A stretch of 20,155 nt of DNA from the NCBI GenBank assembly GCA_046160725.1, contig JBJXHB010000493.1:1-20155 (forward strand), given 5' to 3'. Shown one piece after another: positions 1 through 5,451 of the stretch (within the stretch, counting starts at the first letter, position 1; each line of letters opens with the position of its first letter). The notes beneath the pieces are model-generated. The model ran no database searches. It was not told where the DNA came from and was given only the letters and a program-made list of their open reading frames with translations. The stretch comes from JBJXHB01 sp046160725 (GTDB taxonomy: Bacteria > Pseudomonadota > Gammaproteobacteria > Burkholderiales > Burkholderiaceae_C). Made by a program: the position numbers and the translations under genes.

Positions 1-423
1 CGGCTGTCCGTCGCCCGGCGCCGGGCGTGCCCGCTCGGCCAGCCGCGCCTGCAGCCGCTGCACACAGGCGACGAGCCGGGCCGGCTGGACCGGCTTGACC
101 AGGTAGTCCACCGCCTGCGCGTCGAAGGCGGTCAGCGCGTACTGGTCATAGGCCGTCACAAACACCAGCAGCGGAAAGGGGGCTGCGCCCTGGTCGGGCC
201 AGTCCTCGGCCAGCGCCTGTGCCACCTCCAGACCGCTCAGGCCCGGCATGCGGATGTCCAGAAAGCAGATGTCCGGTTGCAGCCGCAGCGCGGACGCCAG
301 CGCCGCATCGCCATCGCCGACGCGGTCCACCACTGTGAGGTCCGGCCATAGGCGCGCCAGATCGGCGGCCAGGGCCTGCGCCAGCAGCGGTTCGTCCTCG
401 GCGATCAGCGCGCGGGCGTGCAT
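1..423 (-). CDS. LytTR-type response regulator, receiver domain (partial, C-terminus outside window)
   Basis: The reading frame starts at the ATG at 423 and is still open at the window edge, giving 141 residues. They form a CheY-like receiver domain: the acidic pair E9-D10 near the N-terminus, the phosphoacceptor D56 in FLDIRMPGLSG, T90 in FVTAY, and K110 in VDYLVKP. The sequence around D56 and the DQYALTAFDAQAVDYLVKP ending are typical of LytTR-family regulators (AlgR/LytR/YehT type). The expected DNA-binding LytTR domain would lie left of position 1 and is inferred only. The gene overlaps the end of the sensor kinase gene by 19 bp, so the two are almost certainly co-transcribed and translationally coupled, with the kinase as its phosphodonor. 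The target genes cannot be told from here. Confidence 0.9.
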   Translation of the reverse strand, partial: MHARALIAEDEPLLAQALAADLARLWPDLTVVDRVGDGDAALASALRLQPDICFLDIRMPGLSGLEVAQALAEDWPDQGAAPFPLLVFVTAYDQYALTAFDAQAVDYLVKPVQPARLVACVQRLQARLAERARPAPGDGQP

Positions 424-1604
424 GTCGTGATCCGTTGGTCGGCGGCGGTCGTGGCGTCGTCGGACAGCAATGCCACGGCCGGCAGGTCGATCTGCGCCAG
501 TGTGCCGCCGGCGCCGTCGTCCGGCGCGCGCAACGAGAACCGCGCGGCGGCGCCGTACAGCACCGCCAGCCGCTCCCGGACATGGTGCGTACCGTAGCCG
601 CCGGCGGTTGTCGTGGTGGATGCCGGGCTCGACGCCGATGCGCCGGAAGGCGGCAGCCCCGCACCGGTGTCGCGCACGCAAAGGCGCAGGCCTCCATCCG
701 GCAACGCGGCGGCGCTGACCTCGATGCGGCCGCCGGCGCGCTGCGGCTCCAGGCCATGGCGCACGGCGTTCTCCACCAGCGGTTGCAGCAGCAGCGGCGG
801 CATCGACCGGCCGCGCAGGGCGTCGGGCAGGTCCAGACGGACCTGCAGCCGGTCGCCCATGCGCACCTGGATCAGGGCCAGGTAGTCGGCGATCCGCGCG
901 AACTCTTCGTGCAGCGGATGCCAGGTGTGCCGGGATCCGTCCAAGGTGGCCCGCAGCAGACTGTTGAGATGGTCCAGCATGGCCTGGGCGCGCTGGGGAT
1001 CCAGGCCGATCAGGGCCCGCAGATTGGCCAGGGTGTTGAACAGCATGTGCGGCTCCAGCTGCGACTGCAGCAGGCGCAGCTGGTTCTGCACCGCCAGCTG
1101 CTGGGCCGCCTGGGCCAGCGAGGCCAGGTGGGCCATGCGTCCGCGGACATAGAACCACATCGTGATGGCCAGCGATACCGACACCGACACCAGCAGCAGC
1201 AGGCCCATGCTGCGCCACTGTGCGGCCGCTGCCGGCAGGCTGTCGCTGCCGGTCAGCGCATCGCCCGCGGCCAGCCCGGACAGATAGGCCAGCGGCACGC
1301 CCAGGCCGATCACGCCGGCCATCAGCGGCCAGCCGGGCCAGCCCTGCCGGGCGGCGTCATCGTCCGGCCGGATGCGACGCCGGGCCTGTGCCGCCAGGAG
1401 GCGCCCGCCATCGACCGCCAGCCAGCACAGACCGCCGATGCAGACCGAGTAGACGAGGGCAGCGCCGAAGCGCCCATTGCCCTGCAGCGACAACGCCGCG
1501 GCGATGACCAGGACGATGCCGGCCGTGGCCAGCCCCCGCAGCAGGAAGCCTCGCAGGGAGGTTCCGGCGTTGGGGGTGGCGGCGGCAGGTGTGGGCAACG
1601 ACAT
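405..1604 (-). CDS. LytS/YehU-family membrane sensor histidine kinase
   Basis: This 399-residue protein has four hydrophobic segments, at roughly residues 24-42, 47-67, 94-116 and 131-152. A short helical linker leads to a His_kinase domain (PF06580 type). The phosphoacceptor is H186 in LEPHMLFNTLANL, where this family usually has PHFLFN. The ATPase part shows the N-box LVENAVRHG (N279), the G1 box DTGAG (312-316) and a G2-like GYGTHHVRERL (about 336-346). Between G1 and G2 lies a low-complexity Ser/Ala/Thr stretch. There is no periplasmic sensor domain of any size, so the signal is probably sensed in or near the membrane. The ATG at 1604 is preceded by AAGGA, 10 nt upstream. The gene overlaps the response regulator by 19 bp and is divergent from the PEP-CTERM gene at 1875. 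Confidence 0.92.
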   Translation of the reverse strand: MSLPTPAAATPNAGTSLRGFLLRGLATAGIVLVIAAALSLQGNGRFGAALVYSVCIGGLCWLAVDGGRLLAAQARRRIRPDDDAARQGWPGWPLMAGVIGLGVPLAYLSGLAAGDALTGSDSLPAAAAQWRSMGLLLLVSVSVSLAITMWFYVRGRMAHLASLAQAAQQLAVQNQLRLLQSQLEPHMLFNTLANLRALIGLDPQRAQAMLDHLNSLLRATLDGSRHTWHPLHEEFARIADYLALIQVRMGDRLQVRLDLPDALRGRSMPPLLLQPLVENAVRHGLEPQRAGGRIEVSAAALPDGGLRLCVRDTGAGLPPSGASASSPASTTTTAGGYGTHHVRERLAVLYGAAARFSLRAPDDGAGGTLAQIDLPAVALLSDDATTAADQRITTCTPAR

Positions 1605-1874
1605 CGGGTCATTGTCCTTGTGATGTCGGCAACGCGGGTCCGCCCTGCGACAGGGTGGCGATCCGGCGGCGCCAGATGGTGGTGCGACGGCGCCGGCCGT
1701 CGACCCTGGCGGGCCTTGTGCCGGGATGTGACCGAAAGTACGGGCGCATTCCGGCGACCCCCTTGACTCAGGGGCATTGGATTGAGGGGTGTGTGCCCCA
1801 CTGCCGAGGCGCCTTTGCCTAGAGTGCGGGTCATGCCAATCGGCATCGAGTCCACAACCTCAAGGAAGCCCGAC
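1605..1874. other. Divergent intergenic region between the sensor kinase and PEP-CTERM genes
   Basis: This 270-bp region holds the start-proximal sequences of two divergent genes. The kinase side shows AAGGA at about 1615-1619 (minus strand) as its ribosome binding site. The PEP-CTERM side shows the -10-like hexamer listed separately and AAGGAAG at 1862-1868. Small inverted repeats (CCCTG/CAGGG near 1650, GGGG/CCCC near 1785-1800) are too short to interpret. I see no convincing pair of LytTR-type direct repeats and no small ORF with good signals. Confidence 0.5.
1820..1825 (+). promoter_or_regulatory. Candidate -10 element of the first PEP-CTERM gene
   Basis: TAGAGT lies in the context GCCTAGAGTGCGGG, about 50 nt before the ATG at 1875. 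The same GCCTAG block occurs at nearly the same distance from the start of the second PEP-CTERM gene. No good -35 match is seen at 16-18 bp spacing, so this is a weak call. Confidence 0.3.
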
Positions 1875-2561
1875 ATGACCATGATCCGCACTCTGCTGGC
1901 CGCTGCTGCCGCCCTGACGATGCTGCCCGCGACCGCCGCGCAGTTCGACTTCTACAAGCTCAAGAGCCCGGTCGGCGGCTCCGACTTCACGCCGTCGGGC
2001 CCGTCGTTCAACTGCACCGGCGGCGACAAGTGCAGCTCGGATGTCAACAACGGCGTCTTCGGCGGCGTGCTGACCTACACCGACGCCGGCATCAGCCTGG
2101 ATGCGTCGGGCTCGTTCAACGGTGGCATCGCCTCGGCCGTCCAGGACCACGAGAACGGCTGGTCCGCGACGATCGGCGCCGGACTCGGCGTCTACCACCT
2201 GCGCAATGTCAGCAGCGACGACAACATCACGACCGGCGAGAAGCTGACCATCACCTTCGACCAGGTGGTCACCCTGTCGCGCATCGCGCTGCGGTCCGAG
2301 GGCCACAACTTCACCAGCTGGGGCGCCGGCAAGACCTTCTTGCTGAACGGCGTGGACACCGGCCTGCCGCAGAACATCGGCTACATCGACGTCAACATGA
2401 CGGGCACGGTGTTCACGTTCGAGTTCGGTGGCCGCAATGCCGACCAGTTCTACCTGGCCGCGATGACCGCCAACCCGGTTCCGGAGCCGGGCACGTACGC
2501 CCTGATGGCCGCTGGCCTGGGCGCCCTGGGCTTCGTGGCCCGCCGCCGTCGCGCCGCCTGA
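1875..2561 (+). CDS. PEP-CTERM sorting-domain protein (exported, function unknown)
   Basis: The product has 228 residues. Residues 1-22 are a signal peptide (MTMIRTLL, an alanine-rich core, then a likely cut after ATAA). The C-terminal tail at 202-228 is a textbook PEP-CTERM signal: VPEPGTYALMAAG, a hydrophobic helix, then ARRRRAA. In this family exosortase removes the tail and the protein reaches the cell surface or extracellular matrix. The middle looks like an all-beta domain rich in Gly, Asn, Asp and Thr, with two cysteines (FNCTGGDKC) that could form a disulfide. The ATG at 1875 was chosen because AAGGAAG lies 6 nt upstream; an in-frame ATG at 1782 would extend the protein ahead of the signal peptide and has no such support. 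No exosortase gene is in the window. The ligand or role is unknown. Confidence 0.9.
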   Translation: MTMIRTLLAAAAALTMLPATAAQFDFYKLKSPVGGSDFTPSGPSFNCTGGDKCSSDVNNGVFGGVLTYTDAGISLDASGSFNGGIASAVQDHENGWSATIGAGLGVYHLRNVSSDDNITTGEKLTITFDQVVTLSRIALRSEGHNFTSWGAGKTFLLNGVDTGLPQNIGYIDVNMTGTVFTFEFGGRNADQFYLAAMTANPVPEPGTYALMAAGLGALGFVARRRRAA

Positions 2562-2581
2562 GGCCTGTCAGCATGGAGGGG

Positions 2582-2604
2582 ACGCCGGGCGGCAAGCCCG
2601 GCGT
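2582..2604. terminator. Hairpin 1 between convergent genes
   Basis: ACGCCGGGC (2582-2590) and GCCCGGCGT (2596-2604) form a perfect 9-bp stem with a GGCAA loop, 20 bp after the PEP-CTERM stop. There is no T-tract. The position between convergent genes suggests a transcription stop or an mRNA 3'-end stabiliser. Confidence 0.5.
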
Positions 2605-2619
2605 GACGGGAGACACGGG

Positions 2620-2641
2620 CAGGGCCGCACACGCGGCCCTG
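2620..2641. terminator. Hairpin 2 between convergent genes (likely bidirectional terminator)
   Basis: CAGGGCCGC (2620-2628) and GCGGCCCTG (2633-2641) form a perfect 9-bp stem with an ACAC loop, extendable by G-U and G-C pairs. It lies 22 bp from the end of the minus-strand cupin gene. A T-rich tail is weak (GTCTCGCTT on the plus side). It may serve both convergent transcripts. Confidence 0.55.
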
Positions 2642-2662
2642 TCTCGCTTCCGGCTGCGACCA

Positions 2663-3151
2663 TCAGACCAGCAGGGTCCGGTCGGGCATCGCGCCACGCA
2701 GGAAGATCAGGGCACCTTCGTCGCTGTGGATCGGCGCATGCAGCGCGTCGCGCCGGCCAAGATGGAAGCCCCCGGCCCTGACCAGCAGTTCGCCGATGCG
2801 CAGGCTGCCCTCCAGGACGACGCATTCCTCATCGACCGGATGTCGGTGCGCGGGCAACGCAGCGCCCGGCGCCAGGCGGACCAGGTACGAGGCCACGCCA
2901 TCGGACTGGTGCAGGGGCTTCATGGTCAACCCTGGACCGAAGGGCAGCGAGGCGCCGTCTTCCTGCCGCACGGTGACATGGGCCGGCCGCTGGTCCTCGG
3001 CCACCCGTTGCAGCACACGGTGACGGACGCGGCGGATCAGCGCGTCGTCGACCGGCAGCGCAGGCACTGCGTCGGCGAGTGCCGCCAAGGTGTCGGCGTC
3101 CAGCACCGGGTCTTGCGCGGGCTCGTCAGGTGGGGGCATGTCGGTGCTCAT
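2663..3151 (-). CDS. ChrR-type cupin protein, putative anti-sigma or sensor partner of the ECF sigma factor
   Basis: The product has 162 residues. Residues 56-162 match the ChrR-type cupin fold: the first motif PAHRHPVDEECVVLEGSLRIGE gives metal-ligand candidates H102, H104 and E108, and the second motif region has H138 and H142 (ALHAPIHSDEG). The N-terminal 55 residues are Pro- and Asp-rich, then helical (LIRRVRHRVLQRV). They contain no cysteine, so the HxxxCxxC-type zinc-binding anti-sigma domain of classical ChrR is absent. The start at 3151 has GGAG just upstream. The gene begins 11 bp after the sigma factor stop, so the two form one transcription unit. Anti-sigma or redox/oxyanion sensing is inferred from this pairing and from the ChrR precedent, not from a catalytic signature. 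A free-standing cupin enzyme is an alternative. Confidence 0.78.
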   Translation of the reverse strand: MSTDMPPPDEPAQDPVLDADTLAALADAVPALPVDDALIRRVRHRVLQRVAEDQRPAHVTVRQEDGASLPFGPGLTMKPLHQSDGVASYLVRLAPGAALPAHRHPVDEECVVLEGSLRIGELLVRAGGFHLGRRDALHAPIHSDEGALIFLRGAMPDRTLLV

Positions 3152-3162
3152 GGCTCCAGTCT

Positions 3163-3768
3163 TCAGGCGGCCGGTTCGGCCAGCGCGTCGCGCAGCTTGT
3201 GCTGCGCCCGCAGGATCAAGGACTTGACGGTGCCCAATGGCAGACCGGTGGTCTCGGCGATGCGGGCGTGGGACAGGTCGCGGTAGTAGGCCAGGCCCAG
3301 CAGCCAGCGCTCCTGCGCGCCGAGCGAGCCCAGGGCCTGTTGCAGCCGCCCGCTCTCCTGCGCCTGCAGCGCCAGATCCGCCGGGCCGGGGACGTCGTCC
3401 GAGATGTCGGCCGTCTCGCCCTCGTCCAGCTCGACCGGCTGCAGCCGCTGGCGGCGCAGCAGATCCAGGGCGCGGCTGCGCAGGATGGTCAGCAGCCAGC
3501 TGATGGCCCGGCCACGCATGGGGTCGAATCGCGCAGCGTCGCGCCAAGCCTGGAAGTAGCCGTCGGCCAGGACATCCTCGACATCGTCGGCGCGCAGCAT
3601 GCGGCGCAGCAACGATTGCGTAGCGCCGATGGTGGCGTCGTAGAACGCCTCGAAGGCCCTGGCATCGCCGGTGGCCGCGCGCTGGACCCAGGCGGCCAGC
3701 TGCTGGTCCCGCGCCTCGCAGGCGGCGTCGACATGGGGTTGCGTTGCAGTCACGGCCGGCGCAGACAT
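3163..3768 (-). CDS. ECF-family RNA polymerase sigma factor
   Basis: The product has 201 residues, normal for an ECF (group 4) sigma factor with only regions 2 and 4. Region 2 runs from about residue 24 to 100: AFEAFYDATIGATQSLLRRML, then DDVEDVLADGYFQAWRDAARFDP and the -10-recognising RAISWLLTILRSRALDLLRR. Region 4 is about 139-195, with ALGSLGAQERWLLGLAYYRDLSHARIA and the helix-turn-helix TTGLPLGTVKSLILRAQHKLRDAL. It should direct RNA polymerase to a small set of promoters, commonly including its own. The ATG at 3768 lacks a clear ribosome binding site. A start upstream is possible, but homology to region 2 begins well inside this start. It is followed 11 bp later by the cupin gene, its likely regulator. 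Confidence 0.9.
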   Translation of the reverse strand: MSAPAVTATQPHVDAACEARDQQLAAWVQRAATGDARAFEAFYDATIGATQSLLRRMLRADDVEDVLADGYFQAWRDAARFDPMRGRAISWLLTILRSRALDLLRRQRLQPVELDEGETADISDDVPGPADLALQAQESGRLQQALGSLGAQERWLLGLAYYRDLSHARIAETTGLPLGTVKSLILRAQHKLRDALAEPAA

Positions 3769-3951
3769 TGACGGGGCCAACCATACCAAAGCCAGCGCGG
3801 CACCCGCGCGGTTGTCAGCGGTGCCGGGCTGGCTGGGATGTCGAGCGGGCGTGGCGGGCATGGGGGGACCTGGGACACGCGCCGCGTTCGAAGTCGGGCG
3901 CCATGGCGGGTTGACGCCTGCTACGCGTGGGCGGCTGCCCTGGATGCAAGG

Positions 3952-3968
3952 CCGACCGGTCGGGTCGG
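3952..3968. promoter_or_regulatory. Perfect 12-bp palindrome with a third half-site, candidate operator
   Basis: CCGACCGGTCGG (3952-3963) is a perfect palindrome, and a further GGTCGG (3963-3968) follows directly. This gives three copies of one six-base half-site inside a non-coding divergent region. In DNA of this composition short GC palindromes arise by chance, so regulatory function is a guess. Confidence 0.3.
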
Positions 3969-4076
3969 TCGTTTCAGCACCCGCGGCCACTGGCCCGGAA
4001 GCGCAGCCAACGCCAGCCGCGTGAACCTGTTTGCAGAGCTTTACATCCCGTCTGTCGGCGCGACGCGGTGCCGGCG

Positions 4077-4082
4077 CATTAT
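4077..4082 (+). promoter_or_regulatory. Candidate -10 element abutting the glycine-zipper lipoprotein start
   Basis: CATTAT is followed by exactly 6 nt (CGGGAG) and then the ATG at 4089. That spacing would put transcription start at or next to the start codon. No -35 match is evident. GGGAG in the spacer could alternatively be a very close ribosome binding site on a longer transcript. Confidence 0.3.
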
Positions 4083-4088
4083 CGGGAG

Positions 4089-4688
4089 ATGCCCGAACCG
4101 ACCCGATACCCGATACCCGTCTGTCGTCTGGGCGTTGCCATTGCGCTGGTCGGCCTGCTGGCCGGTTGCGTCGTGGCGCCGCATGGCCCGGCCCGCCCGC
4201 GGCCGGTTTATGCCGAGTCCGGCCCCCCCAGCCGTCCGGCCGCGGAGAACGTCGACGCCGCCCGCATGTTCTTCTATCCGCAGCGCGACCAGACGACGGA
4301 GCAGATGGACCGCGACCGATACGAGTGCTATCGCTGGGCTGCGCGCGAGAGCGGGCACGACCCCGGCATGACCCCGCTGAAGCCGCCACCGCGTGAACTG
4401 CCGCCAACGGCCCTGCGCGACGGCTCCCAGGTCGCCGGGGGCGCCGTGATGGGCGCCGTCACCGGCGCCGCGCTGGCCTCGCCGCGGCATGCCGGCGAGG
4501 CGGCCGTCATCGGTGCCATCTTTGGTGCTGTGCTCGGGTCGGTGGCACAGGAGTCGCGCGCCCAGGTCATCGAGTCACGCCAGGAGTCCCGGGCCGCCGC
4601 CCGTCAGCAGGCGCAGTCCCAGCGCATGGACCCGTTCCGGCGCGCCATGGGCGCCTGCATGTCTGGTCGCGGCTATCGGGTGGGCTGA
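4089..4688 (+). CDS. Glycine-zipper lipoprotein
   Basis: The product has 199 residues. A lipoprotein signal peptide ends in the lipobox LLAG-C27. Residues about 116-151 form a glycine-zipper segment (GGAVMGAVTGAALA, then AAVIGAIFGAVLGS), a small-residue helical hairpin found in outer-membrane and OmpA/RcsF-associated lipoproteins. On either side of it sit two halves of a motif: FYPQRDQTTEQMDRDRYECY plus RWAARESGHDP (62-92), and FRRAMGACMSGRGYRVG (183-199). Cys80 and Cys190 could pair in the periplasm. The next gene carries the same two halves without the zipper. The region 152-180 is Gln-, Arg- and Ser-rich and probably helical. The start at 4089 gives a proper-length signal peptide. An envelope-structural role is inferred; the function is not known. 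Confidence 0.82.
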   Translation: MPEPTRYPIPVCRLGVAIALVGLLAGCVVAPHGPARPRPVYAESGPPSRPAAENVDAARMFFYPQRDQTTEQMDRDRYECYRWAARESGHDPGMTPLKPPPRELPPTALRDGSQVAGGAVMGAVTGAALASPRHAGEAAVIGAIFGAVLGSVAQESRAQVIESRQESRAAARQQAQSQRMDPFRRAMGACMSGRGYRVG

Positions 4689-4726
4689 TGGGTGACGTGA
4701 CGTACCCCAAGGCGAAGGACATCGAC

Positions 4727-5422
4727 ATGACTCTTTGGCGTTACGCAGCGTTTCGCGACCTGGGCCTGGCCACCATCCTGGTCCTGATGGCGGCCACCAC
4801 CGTCCTCGCAGCACCGGAGCCACGTCACAGCCCGGGCGGCCGGGAGCATGCCGAGCGTCATTCAGGCGGCACGCCGGGGCAATGGCACGACCGGGCGCAC
4901 GGGCATGGCCGACACTATCCAGCGCCGGGCTACCGCGTGGCGGCGATGCCGCCTCAGCATCATCGGGTGGTCTGGGGCCACAACCACTATCACGTGGCCC
5001 ATGGCGTCTGGTACTCACCCTGGCGGACCGGGTATGTGGTGGTGCGGCCGCCGTACGGCGTGGTGGTGCGCGACCTGCCGCTGTGGCGAACCGCCGTGGT
5101 GGTGGGCGGCCTGTCCTACTTCTATCTGAACGGCACCTACTACCGCGAGCATGCCGGCGGCTACGAGGTCGTGGCACCCCCGGCGCACGACGGTGGCGCG
5201 GTCGCGCCGGAGGCCGACAAGGTGTTCATCTATCCGAGACAGGCGCAGCCAGCGGACCGGCAGGCCAGCGACGAGTATGAATGCCACCGCTGGGCGGTCG
5301 GCCAGAGCGGATTCGACCCGACCGCAGCGGTCAGCGGCCATGCCAGCGACCCGACCCGGCGTGGCGACTACCGGCGTGCCCAGTCCGCGTGCCTGGACGC
5401 CCGGGGCTACACCGTCCGCTGA
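4727..5422 (+). CDS. Secreted DUF6515-like protein
   Basis: The product has 231 residues with a signal peptide (residues 1-29, likely cut after VLAA). Residues 37-95 are rich in His and Gly (HDRAHGHGRHY, HHRVVWGHNHYH), which might bind metal. A central block (about 95-150) alternates Tyr, Val and Gly: GYVVVRPPYGVVV, GGLSYFYLNGTYYREHAGGYE. This resembles the family named DUF6515; I am fairly but not fully sure of that name. The C-terminal part (168-230) repeats the motif of the lipoprotein before it: FIYPRQAQPADRQASDEYEC, HRWAVGQSGFDP, YRRAQSACLDARGYTV. The ATG at 4727 has GGCGAAGGA 7 nt upstream. The alternative ATG at 4688, overlapping the previous stop, would put a charged extension ahead of the signal peptide. 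The 38-bp gap suggests co-transcription with the lipoprotein. Confidence 0.8.
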   Translation: MTLWRYAAFRDLGLATILVLMAATTVLAAPEPRHSPGGREHAERHSGGTPGQWHDRAHGHGRHYPAPGYRVAAMPPQHHRVVWGHNHYHVAHGVWYSPWRTGYVVVRPPYGVVVRDLPLWRTAVVVGGLSYFYLNGTYYREHAGGYEVVAPPAHDGGAVAPEADKVFIYPRQAQPADRQASDEYECHRWAVGQSGFDPTAAVSGHASDPTRRGDYRRAQSACLDARGYTVR

Positions 5423-5439
5423 GGTCTTGCGACGCGGCC

Positions 5440-5445
5440 TATAGT
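5440..5445 (+). promoter_or_regulatory. Candidate -10 element abutting the M14 peptidase start
   Basis: TATAGT matches the TATAAT consensus at 5 of 6 positions and stands 6 nt before the GTG at 5452. No ribosome binding site lies close to that GTG. A -35 box at 17 bp spacing is not recognisable. This is the best of several such hexamers in the window. Confidence 0.42.
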
Positions 5446-5451
5446 GCCGCT

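Larger units (their letters stand above)
3769..4088. other. Divergent 320-bp intergenic region upstream of the sigma factor and lipoprotein genes
   Basis: No gene with coding signals is supported here; the open frames crossing it are continuations of neighbouring frames. It should contain the promoter of the sigma factor/cupin pair (leftward) and that of the envelope genes (rightward). A -10-like TATGGT (minus strand, 3780-3785) lies 11 nt before the sigma factor ATG but has no matching -35. It also holds the palindrome at 3952-3963 and the hexamer at 4077-4082, which are listed separately. Confidence 0.5.

Noticed and set aside
1795..1825. Sigma-54 (-24/-12) promoter ahead of the first PEP-CTERM gene
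   Set aside because: TTTGCC resembles a -12 box, but the required GG ten bases upstream of GC is CG here, and the second PEP-CTERM gene does not fit either.
4688..4726. Upstream start (ATG at 4688) for the DUF6515-like protein, overlapping the lipoprotein stop
   Set aside because: It would place 13 polar residues before the signal peptide, whereas the ATG at 4727 has a strong ribosome binding site at 7 nt.
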